In this document: positions 50,412-59,932 of the stretch, one piece after another | Layout of the letters: every line of letters begins with the position of its first letter | Numbering within the stretch: the stretch's first letter is position 1 | DNA from: Zetaproteobacteria bacterium CG06_land_8_20_14_3_00_59_53 | Lineage (GTDB): Bacteria > Pseudomonadota > Zetaproteobacteria > Mariprofundales > Mariprofundaceae | DNA length: 64,000 bases | Reading direction: 5' to 3' | Assembly: GCA_002779605.1 (NCBI GenBank) | Contig: PEWE01000010.1 | Span: 1 to 64,000, forward strand | Position numbers and translations under genes: made by a program | Notes under the pieces: model-generated | Database searches by the model: none | The model's input: the letters and a program-made list of their open reading frames with translations, nothing else | What the model was told of the DNA's origin: nothing

Positions 50412-51425
50412 ATGACAAAGCGCGTGGGCATCAATGGCTTCGGACGCATGGGACGATTGGGTTTGCGCGCCGGTTGGGCGATGCCCGAGTTCGATATCGT
50501 GCAGATCAACGAAACCGCCTGCGATGCCTCGGGTTCTGCCCACCTGCTGAGCTTCGATTCCGTGCATGGCCGATGGGCTCCCGCAAGCGACCCGGATATA
50601 TGCAGTGGTGCGGCGGATCGCATGCGCATCGGCGGCAACGAACTCGGCTACAGCTCGAACGCAGCCATTGCCGATACCGACTGGTCGGACTGCGACATCG
50701 TCATCGAAGCCAGCGGCAAGTTCCGCAAACCGGAACAGCTGCAGAACTATTTTTCCCAAGGCGTGAAGAAGGTGATCGTCGCAGCTCCGGTGTCCGGTGC
50801 GCTGAACATCGTCTACGGCATCAACGACCACCTATACGAACCGGATACCCACCATCTTCTGTCTGCAGCCTCCTGCACTACCAACTGCCTGGCCCCGGTG
50901 GTCAAGGTGATGCACGAATCGGTCGGCATCCGGCACGGCTGCATGACCACCATCCACGACACCACCAACACGCAAACCATCGTAGACAAGGGACACAAGG
51001 ACCTGCGCCGGGCGCGTGCTGCAGGCCAGTCGCTGATTCCGACCACGACAGGTTCGGCCAAGGCCATCACAGCAATCTTTCCGGAACTGGAAGGAAAGCT
51101 CAACGGGTTGGCCGTGCGCGTGCCGCTGCTCAATGCCTCGCTGACCGACCTTGTGTTTGAGGCCAAACGGAAAACCAGCGTGGATGAGATCAACGCACTG
51201 TTCAGGGGGGCGGCCGAAGGTGTCCTGGCAGGGATTCTGGGATATGAGGAGCGTCCGTTGGTTTCGGTGGATTATGTGAACGACCCGCGCTCCTCGATCA
51301 TTGATGCCCCGTCCACCATGGTCATCGACGGCACACAGGTGAAAGTGTTGGCCTGGTACGACAACGAATGGGGCTACGTGAATCGCATGATGCAGTTGAC
51401 GCAGAAGGTGGCGACATCGCTGTAG
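50412..51425 (+). CDS. ArsJ-associated glyceraldehyde-3-phosphate dehydrogenase
   Basis: A 337-residue GAPDH of the arsenic type. [20 protein letters not shown] opens the NAD domain, [16 protein letters not shown] near residue 156 has the catalytic Cys, and [13 protein letters not shown] is near the end. In arsenic islands this enzyme forms 1-arseno-3-phosphoglycerate from arsenate and glyceraldehyde-3-phosphate for export by ArsJ. It is assigned to this role because arsJ follows one base later and because the [20 protein letters not shown] segment resembles the ArsJ-linked group rather than housekeeping GapA. The ATG at 50412 follows GGAGG by five bases. Confidence 0.88.
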   Translation: MTKRVGINGFGRMGRLGLRAGWAMPEFDIVQINETACDASGSAHLLSFDSVHGRWAPASDPDICSGAADRMRIGGNELGYSSNAAIADTDWSDCDIVIEASGKFRKPEQLQNYFSQGVKKVIVAAPVSGALNIVYGINDHLYEPDTHHLLSAASCTTNCLAPVVKVMHESVGIRHGCMTTIHDTTNTQTIVDKGHKDLRRARAAGQSLIPTTTGSAKAITAIFPELEGKLNGLAVRVPLLNASLTDLVFEAKRKTSVDEINALFRGAAEGVLAGILGYEERPLVSVDYVNDPRSSIIDAPSTMVIDGTQVKVLAWYDNEWGYVNRMMQLTQKVATSL

Positions 51426-51426
51426 T

Positions 51427-52626
51427 ATGGAACAGGGTATCCGCAACTATCTGACGGTCACCGGCGGCTACTGGGCTTTCACGCTGACAGACGGTGCCAT
51501 CCGCATGCTGGTGGTGCTGTATTTCCATCAACTCGGCTACAGCCCGCTGGCTATCGCCATGCTTTTTCTGTTCTACGAATTCTTCGGCATTGTTACCAAT
51601 CTGTTTGGCGGCTGGCTGGGTGCGCGTATCGGCCTGAACCTGTGCATGAATATCGGCATGGGCTTGCAGATCGCCGCGCTGATGATGCTGACCGTACCGG
51701 ATGCCTGGTTGTCCGTGCCCTATGTGATGGCGGCACAGGCGCTTTCCGGCATCGCCAAGGATCTCAACAAGATGAGTGCGAAAGCCGGCGTTAAACTGTT
51801 CCTGCCCGAGCATGGTGATGCCCGGCTGTTCCACTGGGTGGCCGTGCTCACCGGTTCGAAGAATGCGCTGAAAGGAGCGGGCTTCTTCGCAGGTGGCGCG
51901 CTGCTGGCGTGGCTGGGCTTCAGGGGCGCGCTGCTTGCACTGGCAGGTATGCTGGCGCTGGCTCTGCTGGCGACCTGGCTGCTGCTACCGGCCGGGTTGG
52001 GAAAAACCGGGGAGAAGGCCAGATTCTCCGGCCTGTTTTCCAAATCCCCTGCGGTGAACCGGCTTTCCGCAGCCCGGTTTTTTCTGTTCGGGGCAAGGGA
52101 TGTGTGGTTCGTGGTCGCCCTGCCGGTATTCCTCGCCGCAGAACTCGACTGGAGCTTCACCGCCGTCGGCGCCTTCTTCGCCCTGTGGGTGATCGGCTAC
52201 GGCATGGTGCAGGCGATAACGCCGTCACTGCTCGGTTCTGACCCTGCGGGCTTTATGCGCAACCCGGCACTGTGGGCATTTGGACTCGCGGCCATTCCGG
52301 TGCTGCTTGCAGGCGGGCTTGGCTTGTCACTTGATGCTGAAATCCTTGTGGTGGCCGGGCTCGCGGTCTTCGGTACGGTGTTCGCCGTCAATTCGGCGCT
52401 GCATTCGTTCCTGATCGTTGCCTGGTCGGACCGCGAACAGGTATCGATGAACGTCGGCTTCTATTACATGGCCAATGCCGGCGGCCGGCTGGCTGGCACT
52501 GTGCTTTCGGGACTGGTCTATCAGAGCGCCGGACTGACCGGATGCCTGTGGTGTTCAGCAGCCTTCATACTGGCCGCAGGCCTTATCTCCCTGTCGCTCC
52601 CCAGGCAAACCACCATCGCCCCCTAG
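51427..52626 (+). CDS. arsJ: Organoarsenical efflux MFS transporter ArsJ
   Basis: A 399-residue MFS transporter of about 12 helices. NYLTVTGGYWAFTLTDGAIR near residue 6 and FHQLGYSPLAIAMLFLFYEF near 35 are ArsJ hallmarks, as is LSGIAKDLNKMSAKAGVKLF near 105. ArsJ exports 1-arseno-3-phosphoglycerate, which decays to arsenate outside the cell. It starts one base after the GAPDH stop, the classic gapdh-arsJ pair. No arsC or arsH is nearby. Confidence 0.92.
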   Translation: MEQGIRNYLTVTGGYWAFTLTDGAIRMLVVLYFHQLGYSPLAIAMLFLFYEFFGIVTNLFGGWLGARIGLNLCMNIGMGLQIAALMMLTVPDAWLSVPYVMAAQALSGIAKDLNKMSAKAGVKLFLPEHGDARLFHWVAVLTGSKNALKGAGFFAGGALLAWLGFRGALLALAGMLALALLATWLLLPAGLGKTGEKARFSGLFSKSPAVNRLSAARFFLFGARDVWFVVALPVFLAAELDWSFTAVGAFFALWVIGYGMVQAITPSLLGSDPAGFMRNPALWAFGLAAIPVLLAGGLGLSLDAEILVVAGLAVFGTVFAVNSALHSFLIVAWSDREQVSMNVGFYYMANAGGRLAGTVLSGLVYQSAGLTGCLWCSAAFILAAGLISLSLPRQTTIAP

Positions 52627-52634
52627 TCGCCCGG

Positions 52635-53783
52635 CTACAGGTCTATGTGCGCTGTGTCTGCGTGAACTGATGGCGGCGTATTGCGGGCGATCCACGCCAG
52701 TGCTTTTTCAGCCTCGCGGCGATAAGTCGTCAGCTTGCCGCCGTACACAGCCAGATAGGCCGGGCTCCTTGCATCATCGGGTAGCATCACTGTCTCGCGA
52801 CTGGCACCAAAGACACCGCCTGAGGCTGGAAGTACGCGTACCCCGCAGAAGGTTTGCAAAATGTCCTTTTCACTGCACGGGGATCCGGGGAAATAGCGGT
52901 TGTAGGTGGCAAGGATGGTCGCCACCTCATCAGGGGTCGGTGCAGGTTTCCGCGGCATCGCGGCAAGCTCTGTTTCAGTGGTTCCGGCCAGCATTCGGCC
53001 GTTCCAAGGGCGGAAAAACATCACCCGGCCATCGTCTGATTCGGTGTAGATGAACGTCGGGCAGGGACGGTCGAGCAGCAGGTGCGAGCCCTGCACAAGG
53101 CGTATATCCAGTTCAGGCGGCGCAGGCTTGATACAAGCACTAACCTGATGCATCCACGGACCAGCCGCATTGATCAGCATGCGCGTCGTCAACTCCCTGC
53201 CGTCATCCAGCCGGACCCTCCAGAAATTCCCGTCGTATGTCGCAGCTGCCAGTCCGCAGCCCTCGATCACCCGGCAGCCCATGCTGCGCGCGGAATCCAG
53301 CACTGCGCGGGTCAGGGCGGCATCGTCGGTGGCGGCATCCTGATAGGCGAGCACCGCTTGAAGGCCGTCACAGCTCAAGCCCGGCAGCAGCTCCTGCCAC
53401 TGGCTTTCGGGAACTCGCCGAAAGCGCGACCTGCCAAGCGAGAGCAGCCAGTAGAGCAAAAGACCGCAAGCGATGAACCACCACGGCCTGCGGCTACCGG
53501 CATACACCGGAATATAAAACCATTCGCGGCTGACCAGCGCGGGTGCGACCTTCAACAGGGTTTCGCGCTCGCTCAGAGCCTCATACACCAGCCGGAGATT
53601 GGCCTGCTCCAGATAGCGCAGACCGCCGTGGATCAACTTGGTGGACTGGCTGCTGGTACCCGAAGCAATGCTGTATTGCTCTACGAGCACAACCGTGTAT
53701 CCGCTGGCAGCGGCGGCTTGCGCGATGCCGCAGCCATAAATGCCACCGCCGATAATCAACAGATCGGGATTCGATTCAGCCAA
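52635..53783 (-). CDS. glpD: FAD-dependent glycerol-3-phosphate dehydrogenase, short form
   Basis: A 382-residue GlpD-like oxidoreductase converting glycerol-3-phosphate to DHAP at the membrane. The FAD motif LLIIGGGIYGCGIAQAAA is at the N-terminus, TKLIHGGLRYLEQANLRLV near 50, MLINAAGPWMHQV near 205 and VYGGKLTTYRREAEKAL close to the end. E. coli GlpD has about 120 more residues after this motif; here the protein ends soon after it, so the C-terminal cap domain is missing. The start is TTG and overlaps the ugpQ stop by eight bases. Confidence 0.87.
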   Translation of the reverse strand: MAESNPDLLIIGGGIYGCGIAQAAAASGYTVVLVEQYSIASGTSSQSTKLIHGGLRYLEQANLRLVYEALSERETLLKVAPALVSREWFYIPVYAGSRRPWWFIACGLLLYWLLSLGRSRFRRVPESQWQELLPGLSCDGLQAVLAYQDAATDDAALTRAVLDSARSMGCRVIEGCGLAAATYDGNFWRVRLDDGRELTTRMLINAAGPWMHQVSACIKPAPPELDIRLVQGSHLLLDRPCPTFIYTESDDGRVMFFRPWNGRMLAGTTETELAAMPRKPAPTPDEVATILATYNRYFPGSPCSEKDILQTFCGVRVLPASGGVFGASRETVMLPDDARSPAYLAVYGGKLTTYRREAEKALAWIARNTPPSVHADTAHIDL

Positions 53784-54465
53784 TCTCGCTCACCATCCCG
53801 GAAAAATAATTGGTTTCGATCATATCCGCACCAGCTGCCCTCAGGGCTACAACCGTGGCCGCATCGTTTACCGTGTAAAGCGCGACCTTGCTGCCACGGG
53901 ACTGCCATCGCGCCATCGCATCGATCCTCTGCCAGGGCATGAATATGTACGGCATCGTGGCTTGAGGCTCCCGCACACCTTCAGCAACCCATCCGACCGG
54001 GCAGGGCATGATCGCAGCGCAGGCATCCATCAGCGATGCGGACATCCCGATGGCGACAACGCGAGGCAACAGATCATCGGGCAGCAGGGCCGTGATCCGG
54101 CGGGCGATCGAGTCGTCGGCCAGCCGCCGTCGAACCGGGGATTTGATCTCGATGAACAGGGTCAGCGGCGGCACGGTGCGCAGCCAGAGCAGCAAGTCCG
54201 GCAGGCTGGATAGCTCGAAATACGGACGACATATGCGACGCAGCTCATTCGCCGTCATCTCCGATACCCGGACATCCAATCCGCATAGTCGCTTCAGAAG
54301 GTTGTCGTGAATTACCAGCGGCACCAGATCGCGGCTAAACTGGATATCGCATTCGGCAAAGCGTGCTCCCGCTGCTGCGGCCGCAGCAAAGCCCTCCAGC
54401 GTATTCTCCACGCCACCGCATCGATCACCGCGATGCGCCACAAGAAAGGAGTTTGTCTGCTTCAT
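53776..54465 (-). CDS. ugpQ: Glycerophosphodiester phosphodiesterase
   Basis: A 229-residue GDPD TIM barrel. The catalytic His/Arg/Glu are in VAHRGDRCGGVENTLEGF at residue 9, with FAECDIQFSRDLVPLVIHD near 40 supplying Glu, Asp and the second His. It hydrolyses glycerophosphodiesters to glycerol-3-phosphate, the substrate of the overlapping glpD. No signal peptide is evident, so a cytoplasmic UgpQ-like enzyme is likely. The ATG at 54465 places the first motif as in the family. Confidence 0.9.
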   Translation of the reverse strand: MKQTNSFLVAHRGDRCGGVENTLEGFAAAAAAGARFAECDIQFSRDLVPLVIHDNLLKRLCGLDVRVSEMTANELRRICRPYFELSSLPDLLLWLRTVPPLTLFIEIKSPVRRRLADDSIARRITALLPDDLLPRVVAIGMSASLMDACAAIMPCPVGWVAEGVREPQATMPYIFMPWQRIDAMARWQSRGSKVALYTVNDAATVVALRAAGADMIETNYFSGMVSEIG

Positions 54466-54567
54466 GCCAATCAGTCTGCGGTAGTGCAGCAGGCGGCGCA
54501 ATGCCGTGGATATGTTGCAATGCGCCGCCGCCATGTGTCAGGCTGGACATACAACAGGGAGGGGGGG

Positions 54568-55821
54568 ATGCAGACTTCACAGGCAAAACACAATCCGGCC
54601 GCAGATGGATGGAACAACGACTACCGCAGGCATGTCCAGAAGCTGACCGTCAGCAGGCTGCGCATCACCGCCCTGCTGGTCATTGCCATCATCATCCTCG
54701 ATGCCGTCGCGCAGTACTTCTTCGATCCGCACCTGTATTCACAACTGTTATGGGTACGTCTGTCATCCGTACTTCTCTGTCTGCTGGTATGGCGTTTCAG
54801 CCGGCATCCTGCGGCAACGCGCTTCTGTTTTCCTTTGGGTCTGCTGCTGGTGTGTATTGTCAGCTCCGATGTTGAAACCGCCATCATCCTGACCAGCGGC
54901 TATAACTCGCCATTTCAGACCGGACTTGCCCTGTTGATTGTGGGTGCCGGTCTGCTCGTGCCTTATTCGCCCGGGCAGATCGGCGTCATCTGCGCGCTGG
55001 TCTGGATGGTGTTCCTCGGGCCGCTGCTGCCCGGCTCGCAGCAAATCGGCAGCCATGAGCCGGGCTTCACCTCCAGCACGCTGTTCATGATATGCGCCAC
55101 ATTGATCACCATTGCCTCGAGCATCATGACCAGCGGCCTTCGAAAGCGTGAGTTTTTTGCCCGCATGCAACTACGCGAAGAACAGCGCCGCTCCGAGCGC
55201 CTGCTTCTCAACATCCTGCCAGCTCCGATTGCCGCCCGCCTCAAGCATGGGGAGGAAACCATTTCGGACAGCTTCAACGACATCAGCGTGCTGTTTGCCG
55301 ATATCGCGGGCTTTACCCGCATGGCCGACACCATGCAACCGGCCGATCTGGTCGGCCTGCTGAATGGCCTGTTCTCGGATTTCGATACGCTGGTCGAGCA
55401 GCACGGACTGGAGAAGATCAAAACCATCGGTGATGCCTACATGGTCGTCGGCGGCGCCCCCAAACCTTTCCCCGGCCATGCCGCCCGCATGGCCGATCTT
55501 GCTCTGGGCATGATTAATGCAACTCACATATTCAACCTGCGCACAGGTCGGAATCTTGAGATACGAATCGGCATGCACAAAGGGCCCGCCGTAGCCGGTA
55601 TCATCGGACTGAACAAGTTCAGCTACGATCTTTGGGGGGATTCAGTGAATACTGCCAGCCGCATGGAGTCGCACGGTATTGCAGGGCGAATCCAGATCAG
55701 TGAAGACATGTACCGCCAGCTTCGCGATTCCCATCTTTTCGAGGAGCGAGGGGAAATCGAAATCAAGGGGAAGGGAAGGCTGAATACCTGGTTTCTGCTA
55801 GCTAGGCGTGAACAGACATAG
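54568..55821 (+). CDS. Membrane-bound class III adenylate cyclase
   Basis: A 417-residue protein. Residues 25-190 hold about six membrane helices, then a linker helix (REEQRRSERLLLNILPAPI) and a class III cyclase domain from about 225. Metal Asp residues are in LFADIAGFTRMA and TIGDAYMVVGGA; the purine-contact Lys and Asp in NKFSYDLWGDS indicate ATP rather than GTP, and NTASRMES supplies Asn and Arg. It should make cAMP. AGGGAGG precedes the ATG. The gene is divergent from ugpQ by 102 bases. Confidence 0.9.
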   Translation: MQTSQAKHNPAADGWNNDYRRHVQKLTVSRLRITALLVIAIIILDAVAQYFFDPHLYSQLLWVRLSSVLLCLLVWRFSRHPAATRFCFPLGLLLVCIVSSDVETAIILTSGYNSPFQTGLALLIVGAGLLVPYSPGQIGVICALVWMVFLGPLLPGSQQIGSHEPGFTSSTLFMICATLITIASSIMTSGLRKREFFARMQLREEQRRSERLLLNILPAPIAARLKHGEETISDSFNDISVLFADIAGFTRMADTMQPADLVGLLNGLFSDFDTLVEQHGLEKIKTIGDAYMVVGGAPKPFPGHAARMADLALGMINATHIFNLRTGRNLEIRIGMHKGPAVAGIIGLNKFSYDLWGDSVNTASRMESHGIAGRIQISEDMYRQLRDSHLFEERGEIEIKGKGRLNTWFLLARREQT

Positions 55822-55827
55822 GCCGCA

Positions 55828-56271
55828 TCAGCGGGTCTTGTAGTGGCGTTCCAGATCGCGTTTCACATCACGCTCCTTCATATCGTGGCGCTTGTCGTAG
55901 AGCTTCTTGCCGCGGCAAAGGCCGAGCTGCAGTTTGGCCAGTCCGCGCTCGTTGAAATACATCTTCAGCGGAATCAGCGTCAGCCCCTTCTCATGCAGTT
56001 TACCGATCAGCTTGGAAAGCTCCTGCCTGTGCAGCAGCAGGATGCGGGTGCGGCGGGGATCCGCCGGGTTGTTCAAGGCCGCCGGCTTGTAGGGCTGAAT
56101 ATGACACCCGATCAGCATGGCGCGATTGCCGCGCACGATGCAATGCGCCTCGGCCAGGCTGGCGTGACCGGCGCGCAGCGACTTCACCTCGGGACCGGTG
56201 AGCATGATGCCGGCCTCGAAGGTCTCCAGGATATTGTATTCATGGCGCGCTTTGCGGTTGAGCATGGACAT
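55828..56271 (-). CDS. smpB: SsrA-binding protein SmpB
   Basis: A 147-residue tmRNA-binding protein for trans-translation. ARHEYNILETFEAGIMLTG near residue 8, EVKSLRAGHASLAEAHC near 28 and RGLAKLQLGLCRGKKLYDKR near 108 are SmpB signatures; the basic tail KERDVKRDLERH follows. The start could also be the ATG two codons in. It converges on the adenylate cyclase with six bases between stops. The ssrA gene is not in the window. Confidence 0.95.
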   Translation of the reverse strand: MSMLNRKARHEYNILETFEAGIMLTGPEVKSLRAGHASLAEAHCIVRGNRAMLIGCHIQPYKPAALNNPADPRRTRILLLHRQELSKLIGKLHEKGLTLIPLKMYFNERGLAKLQLGLCRGKKLYDKRHDMKERDVKRDLERHYKTR

Positions 56272-56332
56272 GGGCGCATGCTAACCGCATTCGCTCCGCC
56301 TGCATAAGCAAAGCTTTATCGCATCGCACAAG

Positions 56333-56358
56333 AAAAAGGCGGCCCCTAAGGACCGCCC
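56333..56358 (-). terminator. Rho-independent terminator after cytochrome c
   Basis: GGCGG (56338-56342) pairs with CCGCC (56353-56357), with two further inner pairs and a CTAA loop. On the minus strand the stem is followed by TTTTTCT, ending the cytochrome c transcript. Confidence 0.75.
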
Positions 56359-56393
56359 TTTCGTTTTGCTGAACCTTGCGGTTCGTTACGCTA

Positions 56394-56717
56394 TTACTTG
56401 ATCTGCTCTTCAACCCATGCGCGGACCTCGGCCTTCTTGGCGTCGTCCAGCTTGCGGTACTTCTTCACCTGGGACTTCATGGTGGAAGCCTTGCTGGCGA
56501 ATGCAGCAACCTTCGGCTCCAGATCTGCATCGGAGTTCAGAAAGGCAAACACAGCGTCAACCGATCCATACGCAGCAACAATACTGGTAAAAGACGGGCC
56601 TATCTTGTCAGCATGGCCTTCATGGCAAGCCGCACAGAACGGCTTGGCCTCGGCGGTGGAAAGACCACCCAGCATCACAAACGCAGCGGTAGCGGCAATC
56701 ATCATCGTTTTTTTCAT
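56394..56717 (-). CDS. Small mono-haem c-type cytochrome
   Basis: A 107-residue secreted protein. A signal peptide (MMIAATAAFVMLGGLSTAEA) precedes one haem site CAACH at about residue 28-32 and the segment IGPSFTSIVAAYG; Met in STMKSQVKK may be the axial ligand. It resembles small class I cytochrome c proteins. The C-terminus KAEVRAWVEEQIK is the usual terminal helix. AGGAGG lies 13 bases before the ATG. Such proteins carry electrons in the periplasm; its partners are not evident here. Confidence 0.85.
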   Translation of the reverse strand: MKKTMMIAATAAFVMLGGLSTAEAKPFCAACHEGHADKIGPSFTSIVAAYGSVDAVFAFLNSDADLEPKVAAFASKASTMKSQVKKYRKLDDAKKAEVRAWVEEQIK

Positions 56718-56854
56718 TGTAATTATCACTCCTCCTCTCGGAAAATCCCACACCTTTAGAAAGATGTTCGGGGTCACATAATACTGAGTAAATTCATAAA
56801 GGCCGGATAGATGTAAATATTACCCCCATCATTTCAGGGGGGGGATAGGGTTGA

Positions 56855-59440
56855 TCAGCGCACCAGAAGCTCTCCGTCCTTTGCATCGACTTGCAACTGC
56901 GCGAGGCGCTCGGCACTACCCAGAATCGCACGCGCAACCTGCGTCTCCACCTGATGCTGGATAAATCGCTTCAACGGCCTGGCACCGTACACGGGATCGT
57001 AGCCGGCATCGGCGATCAGCCGGCGCGCGGCATCGCTGATGTTGAGCGTAATACCCTGCGCAGCCAGCCTTGCCGCTACCTCGGACATCAGCAGATCGAC
57101 GATTTGCACGATCGCCTCGCGTCCCAGCGGGCTGAACAACACCACATCGTCCAGCCGGTTGAGAAACTCCGGACGGAAATGATTCTTCAAGCCCTGCATC
57201 ACCTCATCCCTGGCCGACTCACTGATCTTTCCCGATGCGTCGATCCCGGAAAGCAGGGCATCGCTGCCGATATTGCTGGTCATGATGACGATGGTGTTCT
57301 TGAAGTTCACGGTGCGCCCGTGGCTATCGGTCAATCGCCCGTCATCCAGCAACTGCAACAGGATATTGAACACATCCGGGTGCGCCTTCTCCACTTCGTC
57401 GAGCAGCAGCACGGCATACGGCTTGCGGCGCACAGCTTCGGTCAACTGACCACCTTCTTCAAAGCCGATATAGCCGGGTGGCGCGCCGACCAGACGCGAC
57501 ACCGTGTGCTTCTCCATGTACTCACTCATATCCAGTCGGATCATGGCATCTTCGGAGTCGAACAATTCGACCGCCAGCGCGCGTGCCAGCTCCGTTTTGC
57601 CCACACCTGTCGGCCCTAGAAAGATGAAAGAGCCGATGGGCCGTTTCGGATCCTTTACCCCTGCACGGGCACGTAGCACGGCATCGGCCACCGCCTGCAC
57701 CGCCTCATTCTGCCCGATCACCCGTTGATGCAGAGCCCGGTCCATATGCAACAACTTCTGCCGCTCGCCTTCGAGCAGGCGGGTCACCGGAATATGCGTC
57801 CAGCGGGCCACCACCTGAGCGATTTCCTCCTCGGTGACCTCCTCCTGCAAAAGATTGCCTTCGCCATGCACCGCAGATGCTTCAAGTTCGGCCAACTGCT
57901 TTTCCAGCCCCGGTAATATGCCATGGCGCAGCTCGGCCACACGATTCAGATCGTAGTCCCGCTCGGCAGCCTCGATATCGTGTTTCACCTGCTCGATCTT
58001 CTCGCGCAAGGTCTGCACCTTGCCCAGCGATGCCTTCTCGCCCTCCCACTGGGCGCGCATGGTGTCGCGTGATTCTTTCAGATCGGCCAGTTCACGGCGC
58101 AATTCATCCAGCCGCTCTCGGCTGGCTTCGTCCTTCTCCTTGTTCAGCGCGCGCTCCTCGATCTCCAGACGCATCACCCGGCGGGTGATGCCATCCAGCT
58201 CTGCCGGCAGCGAATCAATTTCGGTGCGGATGGAGGCACAGGCCTCGTCCACCAGATCGATAGCCTTGTCGGGCAGAAAACGATCCGAGATGTAGCGATC
58301 GGAAAGGGTGGCCGCTGCCACCAGCGCCGCATCCTGGATGCGCACCCCGTGATGCACCTCGAAGCGCTCCTTCAGGCCGCGCAGGATAGACACCGTATCC
58401 TCGACATTCGGGGCATCCACCAGCACAGGCTGGAAGCGCCTTTCCAGTGCAGCGTCTTTTTCAATATGCAGGCGGTATTCGTCCAGCGTGGTCGCGCCGA
58501 TGCAATGCAACTCGCCGCGCGCCAGCATCGGCTTGAGCATATTGCCGGCATCCGACGAGCCTTCCGTTTTGCCCGCACCCACGATGGTGTGCAACTCGTC
58601 GATGAACAGGATGATGCGGCCTTCGGCTTCCTTGATCTCCTTGAGCACGGCTTTCAGTCTTTCCTCGAATTCGCCGCGATACTTGGCTCCTGCCATCAGC
58701 GCCGTCATATCCAGCGCGAACACCGTGCGGTCCTTCAGACCTTCCGGTACATCGCCCTTCAAGATGCGCTGCGCCAGCCCTTCGGCGATGGCTGTCTTGC
58801 CCACGCCGGGCTCGCCGATCAGCACCGGGTTGTTTTTGGTTTTGCGCGACAGGATGCGGATCACGCTACGGATCTCGGAATCGCGACCGATGACAGGGTC
58901 CAGTTTTCCGGAACGGGCCATATCCACCAGATCGCTACCGTACTTCATCAGGGCATCGTAACTGGATTCGGGATCATCACTGGTCACATTCTGGTGTCCG
59001 CGAACCTTTTCCAGCGCACCGAGCAAAGCGGTGCGGGTGATCCCTGCTTCGGCAAGGACGCGACCCGCCTCGGTCTGCTTGCCCTCTTCCACATAGGCCA
59101 GCAGCAGATGTTCGACGGAAATGAAATCGTCTTTCAGGGCCCTGGATTCATCCTCGGCTTTGGCAAACAGACGATTCAGGCGCTGTGTGGCATACATACC
59201 GCCTGCTGCCGCACCGGTCACCTTCGGGCGCCTGGCCAGCGCCTTCTGAACACCTTCCCGGATAGCCGCAAGCTTGCCGCCTGCCTGTTCAAGCAGGCGC
59301 GAAGCCAGCCCGCCTTCCTGCGCCAGCAACTCGGCCAGCAGATGCTCGGCATCGATTTCCTGATGATTCAGGCGCCCGGCCAGGGTCTGCGCAGCGGCAA
59401 GCGCCTCGCGCACCTTCTGTGTCATCCGGTTCATATCCAT
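56855..59440 (-). CDS. clpB: ATP-dependent disaggregase ClpB
   Basis: An 861-residue Hsp100 chaperone that works with DnaK to dissolve aggregates. It has an N domain (1-145), NBD1 with [13 protein letters not shown] near 205, the long coiled-coil middle domain (about 410-525) and NBD2 with [15 protein letters not shown] near 605. The ATG at 59440 follows GGAG by seven bases. A sigma-32-type promoter lies directly upstream, as expected for a heat-shock gene. Confidence 0.97.
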   Translation of the reverse strand: MDMNRMTQKVREALAAAQTLAGRLNHQEIDAEHLLAELLAQEGGLASRLLEQAGGKLAAIREGVQKALARRPKVTGAAAGGMYATQRLNRLFAKAEDESRALKDDFISVEHLLLAYVEEGKQTEAGRVLAEAGITRTALLGALEKVRGHQNVTSDDPESSYDALMKYGSDLVDMARSGKLDPVIGRDSEIRSVIRILSRKTKNNPVLIGEPGVGKTAIAEGLAQRILKGDVPEGLKDRTVFALDMTALMAGAKYRGEFEERLKAVLKEIKEAEGRIILFIDELHTIVGAGKTEGSSDAGNMLKPMLARGELHCIGATTLDEYRLHIEKDAALERRFQPVLVDAPNVEDTVSILRGLKERFEVHHGVRIQDAALVAAATLSDRYISDRFLPDKAIDLVDEACASIRTEIDSLPAELDGITRRVMRLEIEERALNKEKDEASRERLDELRRELADLKESRDTMRAQWEGEKASLGKVQTLREKIEQVKHDIEAAERDYDLNRVAELRHGILPGLEKQLAELEASAVHGEGNLLQEEVTEEEIAQVVARWTHIPVTRLLEGERQKLLHMDRALHQRVIGQNEAVQAVADAVLRARAGVKDPKRPIGSFIFLGPTGVGKTELARALAVELFDSEDAMIRLDMSEYMEKHTVSRLVGAPPGYIGFEEGGQLTEAVRRKPYAVLLLDEVEKAHPDVFNILLQLLDDGRLTDSHGRTVNFKNTIVIMTSNIGSDALLSGIDASGKISESARDEVMQGLKNHFRPEFLNRLDDVVLFSPLGREAIVQIVDLLMSEVAARLAAQGITLNISDAARRLIADAGYDPVYGARPLKRFIQHQVETQVARAILGSAERLAQLQVDAKDGELLVR

Positions 59441-59474
59441 ATGTGATCTCCGTTTTCTTTCATGATCACTATGT

Positions 59475-59503
59475 TTATGGGGTTATCGTCTGTCGGATGC
59501 AAG
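59475..59503 (-). promoter_or_regulatory. Sigma-32 heat-shock promoter of clpB
   Basis: On the minus strand CTTGCAT (59503-59497) and CCCCATAA (59482-59475) are separated by 14 bases, a near match to the sigma-32 consensus CTTGAAA-N11-16-CCCCATNT. It lies 35-63 bases before the clpB start. Confidence 0.75.
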
Positions 59504-59542
59504 CCCGGCGGGAAGTTTGTTCAGCGGAGAGCCCGCAGGCGC

Positions 59543-59932
59543 TCAAGGAAGCTCGACGACGAACATAGTGACACGCGCCGTGGCCGCAGGGTTGGAGTTG
59601 GAGATTTCGACCATCAGGTCATCCTCGCCGGCGGGGTTGTTGAAACGCTGCTGGAAATCGTGCGCACCAACGCGATAGCTGCGTTTGCTTCCGATCAGGC
59701 TCTCGTGTTCGCCGCGTACCCGGGTCAGCCGGAAGGTCAGCGGACCGATGCCATCGGACAACAATGTCACTTCATAATTACCCGGCCGATTCGGCATATC
59801 GAAAAATTCACGCAAGGTCTGGTAGGCCGGAACCGTGACATCACGCTGATAGAGATACTCCTGCGTCGCCCCGGCATACCCCGGCATCCACAGCACAGCC
59901 ATCAACGCTATCGACAAGAGAAAATGTCTCAT
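59543..59932 (-). CDS. Secreted protein of unknown function in a two-component operon
   Basis: A 129-residue protein with a clear signal peptide (RHFLLSIALMAVLWMPGYAG). The mature 105 residues look beta-rich (YEVTLLSDGIGPLTFRLTRV, VTMFVVELP) and have no Cys. No family was recognised. Its ATG overlaps the stop of the upstream response regulator as ATGA, so it is very likely made with the kinase-regulator pair. It could be a sensed ligand-binding partner or a target of the system; the sequence does not say which. Confidence 0.65.
   Translation of the reverse strand: MRHFLLSIALMAVLWMPGYAGATQEYLYQRDVTVPAYQTLREFFDMPNRPGNYEVTLLSDGIGPLTFRLTRVRGEHESLIGSKRSYRVGAHDFQQRFNNPAGEDDLMVEISNSNPAATARVTMFVVELP

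Noticed and set aside
56823..56841. CCCCC/GGGGG hairpin after clpB as a terminator
   Set aside because: Only five pairs with a nine-base loop and a poor U-run; too weak to list.
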